Assembly (NCBI GenBank): GCA_022702705.1
Contig: CM040422.1
Location: 39,331,270 to 39,395,269, forward strand
DNA: 64,000 bases
Source of the DNA: Papilionanthe hookeriana x Papilionanthe teres
Lineage: Eukaryota; Streptophyta; Magnoliopsida; Asparagales; Orchidaceae
Direction of reading: 5' to 3'
Shown: positions 46,400-57,530 of the stretch, piece after piece
Position numbering within the stretch: the stretch's first letter is position 1
Layout of the letters: each line of letters opens with the position of its first letter
Made by a program: the position numbers and the translations under genes
The notes under the pieces: generated by a model
The model's input: only the letters and a program-made list of their open reading frames with translations
Told to the model about the DNA's origin: nothing
Databases searched by the model: none

Positions 46400-47330
46400 A
46401 CATTCCATTTGCTAAAGCCTTTGAATAAATGCCAAGCTATGTGAAATTTATGAAGGATATTCTCAACAGAAAAAGGAAATTTGAACATAATGAAATTGTT
46501 GCACTTTGTGAGGAGTGCAATGCAATAATTCATAAAAAGCTTCCTGAAAAGCTTAAAGATCCCAGTAGTTTCACAATTTCATGTGCGATCAGAGACATAT
46601 TTCATGGGAAAGCATTATGTGATTTAGGTTCAAGCATTAACTTTATGTCATTATCTATATTCAAAAGACTGGGATTAGTAGAAATAACCCCGACAACTGT
46701 AACTTTGCAATTAGTGGATCCTTCAATCACATATCCTAAAAGAATTATATAAGATGTTTTAGTCAAGGTTGATCAGTTTATCTTTCCTGTTGATTTCATT
46801 ATGTTAGATATGGAGTAAGATAAAGAGATACCCATAATCTTAGGGAAACCATTCCTAGCCACAGGCAGAGCAATGACATATGTGCAAAAAGGAGAATTAA
46901 CTATGCGTTTCAATTATCAAATTGTTACATTCAAATCTCAAAATCAATTAAATATCTTGTAAGAGGTAAAGATGATGAATGATATAGGATGGATGTTATC
47001 AGATATTCAAGTGAATGTCATTTCAAATTAACTTACAAAGATAAATCTGAGAGTGAAAAATTGGAACATGAGCAAGAAGAGGAATTACAATATTCTAAAG
47101 ATTTTCATAAGGAAAATTTAAATTACGTTCATGAAAATTTTGAATTATTTGATATGACTGAAAAAGATGAATCTTTTAGTGAATCAATTGAAAACCCTCC
47201 TAAACTTGAAATAAAGATAATTCCTACTCATTTAAAGTATGTCTTTTTAGGTGATTCCTCAACTTTGCCAATTATAATTTCTTCTCAATTGAGTGAAAAA
47301 GAAGAAGAGAGTATGCTTGAGGTTTTATAG
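46400..47330 (+). pseudogene. Athila copy 2 protease and linker
   Basis: The protease lead-in MPSYVKFMKDILNRKRKF begins at 46429, preceded by TAA at 46426-46428 where copies 3 and 4 have Gln. The active motif reads DLGSS (in KALCDLGSSINFMS, about 46609-46650). The second half continues with stops at TAA 46750 and 46816. The linker before RT (46989-47330) is open and acidic, ending in SSQLSEKEEESMLEVL. Confidence 0.8.
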
Positions 47331-47792
47331 AAGTATAAGAAAGCCTTTGAATGGATAATAGCTGATTTTAATGGAGTCAGACCTTCAATTTGTATGCATA
47401 GAATCCTTTAGAAAGAGAATTGTAAACCTTGGGCTGATCCTCAAAGAAGATTAAATCCTATCATGAAAGATGTTGTTACGAAAGAATTTTTAAACTAGTT
47501 GGATGTTGGAATTATCTACCCTATTTCAGATAGTGCATGGGTTAGTCATATTTACAGTGTTCATAAGAAAGGAGGAGTTACTGTAACTGCTAATAAAAAG
47601 AATGAATTAATACAAACAAAACAAGTTACAGGGTGACGAAAATGCATTGATTATAGAAAATTAAACCTTGCCACAAGGAAAGATCATTTTGCACTACCCT
47701 TTCAAGATTAGATGTTGGATAGACTGGTTGGGCATAAATACTTTTGTTTTCTGGATGGATATACTGGTTACCACCAAATACAAATTGCTCCT
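47331..47792 (+). pseudogene. Athila copy 2 RT, truncated by copy 3
   Basis: The N-terminal RT part shows KKAFEWIIADFNGVRPSICM (about 47340-47400) and RKCIDYRKLNLATRKDHFAL (about 47638-47697), with TGA in place of Trp before the latter. It stops in 'YTGYHQIQIAP' at 47792, where the LTR of copy 3 begins. The palm with the catalytic box is missing. Confidence 0.85.
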
Positions 47793-49563
47793 TGATCAAC
47801 CTAAAAATGTACTACTTTTTATGCTATATATTATAATGATATTTCACTTTAAAGGTACATTTTCTTGTGTTTTTGGTTGTAGGTACATCAAATTGAACAA
47901 TTTGGAGTGATTGGAGAAAAAGAAGTAAAAATGGAGCATACTAGAGCAAAACAGGTCAAACAGGAGCATATCAAAGCAAAACGGGTCAAACCGGACACTT
48001 ATGTACTTGTGTCTGGCGCCTAGGCACCACCAAATGGCACTTAGATGCTAGACAGTGGTGCTTATGTGCTAAACCATCGCTGCATAGCAACCAGTTATGA
48101 TTATTGGTATAACTTCTTTAATATACATCAGATTTGGATGATTTTTGAATCATTGTGAAGTCTGACTCGTGGGGAATTCATTGGTGATGATAAAATAAAC
48201 TTTATAGAAGAGTTCTGGTTAGCAAGAAGGAGTTATTATGGAAGAGCTATGTCTCTTAGAGTGAAAATACACTTAAGGCACCCATTGGAAGATTCATTGA
48301 CTGTGGACTTTTATTAAAGAGACATTTAAGAATCTCTTGGGAAATTATAATTAGGGCTTGGAATCACTTGAAGAAGCAGATTTAGAGAAGGAGGAGAAGA
48401 TTAGAAGAGGATAAGAAAGCTTAGAGAAGTTGAACATCACTTGGGCGTCAGCCCCAAGTGGGGCGACAAGGTGAGAGAGAAAGAGAGAGTGTGAGAATTT
48501 CTTCTTTTCTTTTCACTTTATTATTGGAGAGGATTACAATGAGATTGCTTTTGCTATACAAGGAGAGTTTTATTTCCATCAAAGATAACTATTTTAATTC
48601 TATTTTAATTTTAAGTTAGTAGTTCGTCTGTATGGTTTTAAAGTCTTATTCAATGAAAACTTGTTGTTTCTCCATGTGTAGTGAGATGTTTTCTTTACAC
48701 TTCCCTCTTACAATTAATTAGTATGCATGTGTAGGATATAAAATTAATTAGAGTTAGAATATATTGTGATGATTTTACTTTAATCTTGATTTACATGTAA
48801 ACTTGATCAACTTGCATGTTAAAATTTTTTGTGAGAACATCTAAGAACCAATTCGGTATTGTCTTAGTCAACTATTGGTAAAAATCACATGAGATTATAT
48901 AGGTGAGAATGTAGTTCATATGGTTCTATACAAATAAATAGGGAGATATGCATGTTTAAGAGGTGTGGAATTAGAGGAATTTAGGGTGACAAATTAAAGT
49001 CCCTTATTTTGTTTGATGTGAAAAGTTTTGCTATGTGATGTTAACCCCCAAGTGGACGGAGAATAGGGAACTCTAGAGTGAGAGCTAGTATCTTCCCTGC
49101 CTAACCCATCTACAAGATTTCAATTCATCAAATTAACCTATGATCTTTATAGAACTAATTAAGGTTAAAGAACATAATTGCTCCTATTTCTCACAATGTC
49201 TCTTGCTACTTATTTTTCTTCAACACATGTTACTAATTTCTTTACATGAGGAAGAGTATTTTTAATATATCTAACCCCATTTCTAATTTTCTTTAAGTAT
49301 TTTAGTTTAGGATTATAAGCAATATTGTAGTGATAATTGAAGGATATAATCAAAACCAAACTTTTATTGACCTTCCAAGCTAAGGAGTGTTATTGGAGAC
49401 TAGAACTTCTCTTGAAAGTCGTTGTGATATACTGTGATCTCCATGGGATCAATATTTGGGGCTTAATCAGAAAGCTCTGCATTACTTGATAACGATACGC
49501 ATACTTACATAAAATCCCTACTATTTAAAGACAAAATTGAAATCTTACTTTGTTTTGGAATCA
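47793..49563 (+). repeat. Athila copy 3, 5' LTR (about 1771 bp)
   Basis: Starts tgatcaacctaaaaatgtac and shares the opening layout of the other Athila LTRs. The GC-rich motif block is at about 48010-48090 (ggcgcctaggcaccacc). The end is taken at 'ttggaatca' before the first PBS-like site; if the second PBS is the real one, the LTR would end near 49645. Confidence 0.75.
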
Positions 49564-49569
49564 AATTTT

Positions 49570-49669
49570 TGGCACCGTTGTATAGGAGGAAATTTAAATA
49601 AGAAAATTAATGGATTAAACTCTTGTATAATGTAATCGAGGGTCAAGTTTTTGGCACCGTTGTCGAGGA
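49570..49669 (+). other. Doubled PBS sites, copy 3
   Basis: TGGCACCGTTGTATAGGA (49570-49587) and TGGCACCGTTGTCGAGGA (49652-49669) both resemble the tRNA-Asp complement. The second matches at 15 of 18 positions. Each follows a similar lead ('tcaaattt', 'tcaagttt'), so about 82 bp seem to be duplicated. Confidence 0.6.
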
Positions 49670-49899
49670 TCGCAACAGTTGATCTTGACTTTTTGGAGGA
49701 AATTAGTTGAAGTATTTTGTCTTAGACATGGAAAATTGTAGTGTCGTAAAAACTGTATTGTGTGAAAAGTATTTTTTGTATAAAAAAGTGTTGTGAAGAA
49801 ACTGTTTGTGTGAAAAACAGAAAGTTTGTGAAAATGTTTTCTTGTGTTGAAAATATTTTTTGTTTAATTGTTAATGTATTGTATGTTGTGTTATGTATG

Positions 49900-51420
49900 T
49901 GAACTAAAGGATCTTTAGGACATTTGCCTTGTGATCCCGAGTTAGAAAAAATGAAAAAAATCAAAAAACAAAATAGACTTGAAAAATTAGAAATAGAAAT
50001 GGAAAAGATTCAAGATAATAACTTGGAAAATCATCATATATCATTAAGAGATTATGTAAATCCTATGATAGGTGAAATTCACTCAAGTATACAAATCACT
50101 GTCGTAGAAGCTGACTCATTTGAACTAAATCCAGAGACGATCCAATTGGTGCAGAACAACCATTTTGGGGGAAATCCTTCCAAGGATCCCTATTTACACT
50201 TATTGTGTTTTCTAGAACTTTGTGCTACATTTTGTTTTAACGGCATGTCAGATGATGTGTTAGACTAAGTCTTTTTCCTTTCTTACTAAGGGATTAGGCT
50301 AAAATGTGGTTATACACATTAGCACCTGGCTCTATTAAAAATTAGGAGTTAACTCAAAAATTCTTAGCTAAGTATTTTCCACCTTCAAGGATTACTAAAC
50401 TTAGAAATGATATTATCTCATTTTGTCAGTATGAAAGGGAATCAATATACGAAGCCTAGGAAAGATTTAAGGAACTTCTAAGAAAGTGTCCACACTATGC
50501 TCTGCTTAATTTGTTGATCATTCAAAGGGTTAGTAGGATCCCTTAGGTCTATAATTGACGCTACCACTGGTGGTTTATGAATGTCAAAACCATTTGATGA
50601 AGCGTATGCTTTAATTGAAAGAATGAGAACAAATGAATTTGAATGGCCCTCTACAAAGGTAAATCTTAAAAAGATAGCCAGTGTTCATGAAAAAGATGCT
50701 ATTGCAATTCTTCCATCTCAGGTTGTTATAATAATAAGAAAGTTGGACCAATTTGGAATGAACCACCCTCAATTTAATCCAGTAAGTGAGGAAAGTTGAT
50801 TAGGGCATCTGATCAATTCTAACTTATCATATGAGACTTTAAATACCATAAATAACCCGTATTCTAACTTTTACAGCCCAGGTTAGAAGAACCATCCTAA
50901 TTTTAATTGGAATCATACTACTGGGGGTGGAAACCAATAATGGGAAAATAATCATGCAAATTTTAATGGAAGTTTGAATAATCAGAGTAACACAAACTAT
51001 AGACCTTCGTATCCACTGGACACTAACAATGATCAACAAATTGAGGATAAGTAGATGTCAATAGAAGAGGTGGTATTGTAAATCGAAAACTAGTTGCAAA
51101 GTCAAAATGCTATGACTATAAACATAGAGAATCAACTAGGACAATTTGCTAACTCACCTATCAATAGACCCCAAGGAACACTTCCTAGCAACACTAAGAT
51201 CAAACCTAAAGAGAATACTAATGAACAAGTATAAGCTGTCTGATTAAGAAGTGGAAGAGAGATAGAGGATGTGGTTAGAAAAGATAGAGAAGCTGTGAGA
51301 GAAATAAAGGAAACTAAAAGACCTAAAGAACATGTTTCTAAGGATATGGAAAAAATTATATCTCCAATTAAAATTAATTTAGAAAGAACACCACCTCCAT
51401 TTCCTCAAAGACTTAGATAG
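49900..51420 (+). pseudogene. Athila copy 3 gag
   Basis: N-terminal segment SLGHLPCDPELEKMKKIKKQ (about 49912-49968), then ISLRDYVNPMIGEIHSSIQI (50040-50100), FGGNPSKDPYLHLLCFLELC (about 50164-50223) and MSKPFDEAYALIERMRTNEF (50581-50640), all Athila gag landmarks. A Glu/Lys-rich insertion is present near the start. The C-terminal part is stop-rich (50800-51420). Confidence 0.85.
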
Positions 51421-51498
51421 CATGAGTTAGATTAACAATTTTCTAAATTCCTGAAAGTACTGAAGAAGTTAACGATAAATATTCCTTTTGCTGAAGCT

Positions 51499-52461
51499 TT
51501 GGAACAGATGCCCAGTTATGTAAAGTTTATGAAAGAGATAATAAATAAGAAAAGGAAACTTGGGGATTATGAGACAGTTGTATTAAGTGAGGAGTGCAGT
51601 GCTATAGTTCAAAAAAAGCTTCCTAAAAGACTTAAAGATCCTTGTAGCTTTACAATTCCTTGTGTAATTAGAGAAAATTTATGTGGAAAAGCTTTTTGTG
51701 ATTTAGGAGTGAGCATTAATGTGATGCTTCTATCTATATTTAAAAGGTTGGGTTTAGCTGATATTTTCCCCACTACTATAACCCTTCGGTTAGCTGATCA
51801 ATCTATCATTTATCCAAAAGGGGTTGTAGAAGATGCTCTTGTTAAAGTGGATGAATTTATCTTTCCTTTGGACTTTATTGTACTAGATTTGGAAGGTGAT
51901 AAAGATAATCCAATTATTTTGGGGAGACCTTTCCTTGCCACTGGACAAGCTATGATAGATGTGCAAAAAGGAGAGTTTTCTATGAATATTATAGAACAGG
52001 AAGTAAGTTTTGATGTGTTAAAGATTATGAAATATCTAACTGAGAGAAAAAAAGATGATTGTTATTTTATGGATGAAATTAATTATCTAAGTAAAGACCG
52101 TTTCCAACAAAGTTTTGTGAGTAAGTTAACAGATGAGATCGAAATGGACATTTATGATGAGTTGAAAAAGTTATTTAAAGAAGACTGTATGTATATTCAG
52201 GAGAGGTGTAAAATGATGGATTTTACTGAAAATAGTAAACTTTTAATTTCATCTGTTGAAAAATCTCAAGAACTGAAGATGAATGTACCCCATACAATTT
52301 TAAAGCATACTTATTTAGGGAATTCATCTACATCACTAGTCTTTATATATTTGGATTCAACTCAAGCACAAGAAGAACCTCAATTGAATGATGAAATCAG
52401 TAAAAAATCTCCTAAGAAGAGTTATTCAAAATCACTGAAGGACATATTTCATGGAATTTAG
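51499..52461 (+). pseudogene. Athila copy 3 protease with linker
   Basis: A 320-codon open frame, one of the longest in the window. Order: EQMPSYVKFMKEIINKKRK (residues 2-20), AFCDLGVSINVMLLSIFKRL (about 71-90, active motif DLGVS where DLGAS is usual), PIILGRPFLATGQAMIDVQK (about 144-163), then an acidic linker. The last 20-25 residues (from about 52390) do not follow the other copies, and the frame ends at 52459-52461. It could mark the breakpoint. Confidence 0.8.
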
Positions 52462-52555
52462 ACATAAAGAATGAGATTCTGATGCTGGGGTGATCCAACA
52501 ATTTTAAATATACTTATAAATGTTAGAATTCGACACCACCACTAAAAGATACAAA
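52462..52555. other. Junction between plus- and minus-strand Athila sequence
   Basis: About 90 bases that I cannot assign. To the left is plus-strand copy 3 (cut before RT); to the right is the PBS and LTR of a minus-strand element. On the minus strand this would be leader sequence after the PBS. Confidence 0.5.
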
Positions 52556-52573
52556 TCCTAAGCAACAGTGCCA
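52556..52573 (-). other. PBS-like site adjoining the copy 4 LTR
   Basis: The minus strand reads TGGCACTGTTGCTTAGGA, 13 of 18 matching the tRNA-Asp complement, preceded by the usual 'caagttttt' lead. Normally a PBS follows only a 5' LTR. Confidence 0.6.
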
Positions 52574-52579
52574 AAAACT

Positions 52580-54292
52580 TGAACAGGAGCATAATTTTAA
52601 TTTTAGTAATTATTAAATATTATAAACTTTTTATCGCAGAGTTACCTTTAAATGCAAGTATAAGTATCGCTCAAGTAATACAGGGCTCTAGTGGAGTCCT
52701 CGTTATCGATCACACAGGGAAAAAATATTAAAGCCTACGGACTAGGATTATATAAACCAAGATAAAATTATAACTAATCAAATTTGCTTAACTGTCACTA
52801 ATATGTAATCAATAATAAAGTCCTAATATTTAAACTAGTTTTACTAACAAATTACTAATACTACTAAAGTTAAGTTCAAATATATATATATAAGTAAGAA
52901 TCTTTCTCCTTTGTTAAGATATTTAAGTGAAATGATAATAAGAATTAGTTTTATATGTGTTGTGCCAAATAGGAGCATACCTATTCTTTACCCCTTGGTC
53001 CAGGTATAAAGAACATTGATTAATCCTATTGCTTGGTTACTGAAATTACGGCTAGACTGGGAGGATACTGGCTCTCACTTTAGAACTCCTACATTCCCCT
53101 CGCCTGAGGGCTAACAATCTACACTTCAGCACCAAACGATAGGACCAAATTGAGGATTTTAGCCTGTCACTCTAAAATCTCCAATTCTACGCCCGATTAA
53201 TATTATTTCCCTATTTATTTGCACTTTTCCCTTCAAGGATTTACCCGTCTACCTTTCAATGAGAATTTTGATACATACTAGTTAATAAATCTTAGCCCAC
53301 CGTTAAGTCTTAAAAATTCTTCACAGATTTTAACAATACAAATGACCAATACGTATAATAAAGTAAGTTTAGGTATAGTATCATCACAACTTCTTTATAT
53401 TTTTTTTTAATAGACTAATTCATTTAATCAATTCATTAAAACATCAAAACTAGGAGAAAGACAAAAAACTATTCAGAATTTATGGAAAGGATGCAATAAA
53501 ACTTGGATTTCATATAATAAAGTAAAGTTCTACAAACTATAATAAATAAACACTACTTATCTCAAATTCCTCCCCAAGCAAACTCTTTGAAGTTCCTCTG
53601 GATTTCTTCCTTTCTTATAGCACACAGAATTCTCCTTCGAAATGGTAATGCAGAAGAGATATCTCACTTCCCTTTCAATCTTACAAACCCTCGAAGAATT
53701 CCTCACAAAATCTCTATTTGAACTCACTACTCACTAATAACTACACTAATGACTCACTAATAAACTCTTTAGAACACCTTGGACTCATTAGTAATCACAT
53801 AGGATACGTGTAGGAGACACTTTTTTCGGCCTAATTTCGTTTATTTTAAAGTTGTAGAAGAGTCTCAAAAGGATTTGCAGGCACCCTTTCGAAAAACATC
53901 CACATTTGACGTATTTCTGGAAAAATTCGTCGATTTTGCCATCGGTAGCCTCAAGCGCTCCGTCAGTGGCCTTCTAGAAACAGAATTTTTTAAACAGGCC
54001 CCGCCGTCGGTGGCTTCAATCTCCGTCGTTGGTGGCCTTCCTTGTAATTAATTCTGAATGCTTAGGAAAACCACGCCGTCAGCACCATCGACCTCGCCGT
54101 CGGCGCCCTAGGTCAATTTTGCATAATTTGGTCCTTTTTGCTCCAAAATCGCTCTTTTTGCATATTTTTGCTCCTTTGTCCTTAAATCTTCATACTGTAG
54201 AAAAACACAAAAAATACTCTTCTTTAAAGTGCAATATCATCAAAATCAGTATAAAATAGGCATGAAAATCTTAACCTTTTTTCCTTGGCTCA
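52580..54292 (-). repeat. Athila copy 4 LTR (1713 bp)
   Basis: On the minus strand it starts TGAGCCAAGGAAAAAAGG and ends TTCA. Internal landmarks match the other Athila LTRs in order: 'attgcactttaaa', 'ggagcaaaa', GC-rich motif block (about 53935-54115), 'gtgcaaataaataggg' and 'ctcctatttggcacaac'. Preceded by the polypurine tract on the internal side. Confidence 0.9.
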
Positions 54293-54308
54293 AAATCCCC
54301 CAAACTTA
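54293..54308 (-). other. Polypurine tract, copy 4
   Basis: Minus strand TAAGTTTGGGGGATTT directly before the LTR start TGAGCC; equivalent to 41597-41611 in copy 1. Confidence 0.9.
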
Positions 54309-55792
54309 ACTATTACTTGTCCTCAAGTAATCATTAATACTACATAAAAGTTATGATTCGTTGTGGTAAAGTTTTAATTCAAAATTACTATATTTTCGAT
54401 TTAAATAAATAATGTAGTAAGAATTCCTAGAAAAATTTTCAAATAGTTTGATTAATTCTGTAGGTATAAGGCTATCTAGTCATCAAGTTTCAGAGTTCTA
54501 GTCTTTTATTCATTTCAAGAATGACTATATATTGCAATATCAGTTCACTTAGAGTATTCAGAAGATAGGAAATTCATGAAGAAACTTTAATTAAGAAAAC
54601 TAATCATACATATAAATTTAGAAAAGCTTTTAGTTTTCCCTTTAGGTTAATCCAAGTGAAGCCAAATTTTGATAAGGCATATCTTCAAGCTTCTCCTCAC
54701 TTATTTTCTTTTCTTTTTCTTTTCCTTTTTTTTTTCAGGGATTGTTTTTCAATCCTTTTTCTTTTTCTTTTTCTTTTCAAGTAAGGATTACTATATCTGG
54801 ATAGCCTGTTAATAATTTTGAACTTTACTCTTCTTTTCCTAAATTTGAAACATTCAAACATTCTTTACCTTATATGTACTTCTTAGTTTTTACATTATTT
54901 GAATCTCAATCCTTTCTTTCTCAACTAAATTCCTAAGATCTCAATATATCAAAATATAGTTTTCTTTACTTTAATTAGTTTAGTATAGTCTTATCCCCTT
55001 ATACTAAATATCGTAATTTACAAAATTAATTTTCATTATAAAAATATTTCCTTAAATCTTTTACAATATTTAGATAAAATCTAAACATAGTTATCTAAAT
55101 TAAATTTTATCACAAAAATCATGTAATAATTTTTGAAAATATATTATTTGAGAACATATAGTAGTTAAGATTTTCTTTCCTCCCCCAAACTTAAAACTTT
55201 TTATAAATAGAAATAGTAAATGGGTGAAAGAAAAATTCTAAATATAAAATTCATACCTTTGCACTTTAGGCATTTTTGTCTTTTTGAAATTTGTAGGTTC
55301 TTCTCAAAATTTCTAACTTCAAGTGACCTGTAATATTTAAAAACCTTTCTACACACATAATTTTATAAAAATTTGTTGGGGTAATGAAATTTTAAAACAA
55401 GTATATAAAACTGAACATCAAACAAAAAATAACTAACTATACTACACAAGACATGCATTTGACAACACAAAAGAAACAGTTCACTATTTTAAGCTAAACA
55501 GTTCATAATTACAATTACAATCACAAATATCACAAGCATCCAGAATGCATACTACAAAACTATCACAAATCACATAAAATAAAGCATACTCCACAAAATA
55601 CAATATAAAAGTACTACAAAAAAAAACAAAAACAAACACATGCACATACAACACATCACTATCAAATCATCAAGCATCCAAATCCCATGGAATATCTTCA
55701 TCACCTTAGTCAGCAAGAGGATTGGGTTGATATTGAGTATACCTGTGGCACTCTAGAAAAGTTACATCTGGCTCTCCTTGGTAGTATCAAGC
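54309..55792 (-). other. Athila copy 4 3' untranslated region
   Basis: No gene. Contains an A/G-rich tract on the minus strand (about 54697-54778) and a block at about 54630-54720 shared with copy 1 (about 41200-41290). Confidence 0.6.
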
Positions 55793-56967
55793 CTAAGCAT
55801 CATAATAAGTCTCAAAATTTGAATGCCTCTGAAGATACTCACTATCATGATCATGTCTTCTCTCTAGCCCTGCAATCTTATGATCAATTCTATCCAGCTT
55901 TTCATCCAATAGTTCAAAACTTTTCCTCTGCAGTGTCATGTCATTCATGAGATCATACAAAGTAGGGGGACTATAGGCAAAAGGGTCATAACTAGTAGAA
56001 GGGATGTCTCTACTAGTAGAAGGTTCTTTGCTCCTACTCCCTGATCTCCATTCTTCATGGGATGTATAAGTCTTAATATTTCCTTTACTAATGGGTATCA
56101 TAGGATAAACCCATTCCTCAACATTCCTTGCTTCAACTCCAGATAGTTGACAAAGTACATAAATGAGGCTAAGATGCCCTAAATATCCACTTGTCTCAAT
56201 CCTCGTAGTAGCCATAATATTCTTATAGATTATTCTCCCCACATTAATGCTTCGGTTGTTCTGAATACAAAAATTTAGAACAACTCTCACTCTAGAGACT
56301 TCAGTATGATGGTAAGTCGGTAGTAGATTTGAACAGATGAAATAATGCCATGCCTTAGCATTGGCACTCATCATGGACAATGGAAAGTTAATTCGTTCAC
56401 AATTTTTAATTTTACAAACACCTTTCCCATCAGTGAGAAAGTCAATAACATCGTTCAACTGACCTTCCATTGTTCTAAATGTTTCAAACTCGCTAGAAAA
56501 AAAATCGCGAAGCTCGTAAAAAGTGTTAATGCGATTAACATTAAATTCAACAGAAAATCCTCTTACTTAGACTGATACGTCCTCAAGTTCAGTAAGATTG
56601 GAGTAGAACTCTCTAACAACGTCAATAACAGCCTTGTTAGTTGCATAGCAAAAGTTCTCCCATCCTCTTTCTCTGATTACTCTTTTTACCTCTCCTCCAG
56701 GATTCATGAAAACTCTATCTTGTATACACTTTTTACTTTTGTAGACTGAATCATACCTCGCTTGTGCTTTGCATTCATGAATCCAGTTTCATCAAATTCA
56801 AGTCTTCTCTTTTGCCTTGGAGCCATAGTTCGATTTATCAAATCACAAAAATTCCAAACTAATCTCCAAAATAACAATACAATGACTTCTAAAGGGGGTT
56901 TAAAATAACCAAAATCAATTTCCATAAATTCCTTCCAAGTCTTTTCTCCACATTTTAATTTTTCCAA
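55793..56967 (-). pseudogene. Athila copy 4 ORF B ('putative plant transposon protein' type)
   Basis: The second 3' ORF. It begins MAPRQKRRLEFDETGFMNAK at about 56826 within the frame that opens at 56967. After a frameshift near 56740 it shows DVVREFYSNL (about 56630-56600) and VRGFSVEFNVNRINTFYELR (about 56560-56500), interrupted by one TAA. The last 225 codons (56470-55793) are open: AKAWHYFICSNLLPTYHHTE, VVLNFCIQNNRSINVGRIIY, LSLIYVLCQLSGVEA, a Ser/Arg-rich linker and a C-terminal coiled coil (LLDEKLDRIDHKIAGLERRH). The order fits Transposase_32-type proteins. Function unknown; parallel to ORF A. Confidence 0.75.
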
Positions 56968-57174
56968 AATTTCTTAATGTGGAAGAAATTCATGGTGAAA
57001 ATAAAAAATTATTACATATGAGTGAAGTTCTTACCAAGGGAAGATGAAATCTGGTGTTAGATTTTGTTGAAATCGCTGCAAATCTAAGATCTCTTAAGCC
57101 CTAGGTCAACTTTTTGGCTAAAAAGGGAAAGAAGATGATGAATAGTGGCATTTGATCGGTCAAATTCACGGTAA

Positions 57175-57310
57175 ATAGGTATTTTTTACGATCGCACTGT
57201 CGGCGAGCTCGTTTGCGATATCGGTAGGCTCTATGGAATTAAATCCTATTCTTTTCAGGAAAATCGCGCCCTCAGTGGCCTTGAGCGCGCCGTCGGTGAG
57301 ATTCTCAAAA
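57175..57310 (-). promoter_or_regulatory. LTR-like leader before ORF B (copy 4)
   Basis: Minus-strand 'ctcaccgacggcgcgctcaa' (57298-57279), 'ggccactgagggcgcgattt' and 'cgccgacagtgcg' resemble the copy 4 LTR block at 53935-54115 ('gcgccgacggcgaggtcgat', 'ggccactgacggagcgc') in motif content and order. It lies upstream of ORF B. Confidence 0.6.
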
Positions 57311-57530
57311 ATTGATCATTTTTCAATTTTTTGCTATTTCGATCAATTTTAAGCCTCGTAGTCATCTGTTCGATCCTTTTTATCATCTATTTTAAGTGAT
57401 TAAGTGATGTATTAACACAAATAAATGTTCACACAAGAAAAATTCACGTTTATATGTTAAATCCAAGCGTTTGCAACACACAATACATAACACACATAAG
57501 TAGGTATTCTTTCAACCTAAATCCATCTAA

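Larger units (their letters stand above)
27324..47792 (+). mobile_element. Athila-like retrotransposon copy 2 (interrupted)
   Basis: An old Athila-type element on +, recognisable in two pieces: 27324-27684 (LTR start) and 43272-47792 (rest of LTR, PBS doublet, gag, protease, RT start). Copy 1 (27685-43271) is inserted into its LTR with the duplication ATCCT. Copy 3 replaces everything after the middle of RT from 47793. The 5' end begins TGATACACC after ATAGC (27319-27323), a candidate 5-bp target duplication whose partner lies outside or is lost. Confidence 0.75.
47793..52461 (+). mobile_element. Athila-like retrotransposon copy 3 (3' end missing)
   Basis: Inserted into the RT of copy 2. It has a 5' LTR, a doubled PBS, gag and protease, then ends near 52461 where minus-strand Athila sequence begins. 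No RT, integrase or 3' LTR is present. The target duplication cannot be checked because the right side is lost. Confidence 0.75.
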
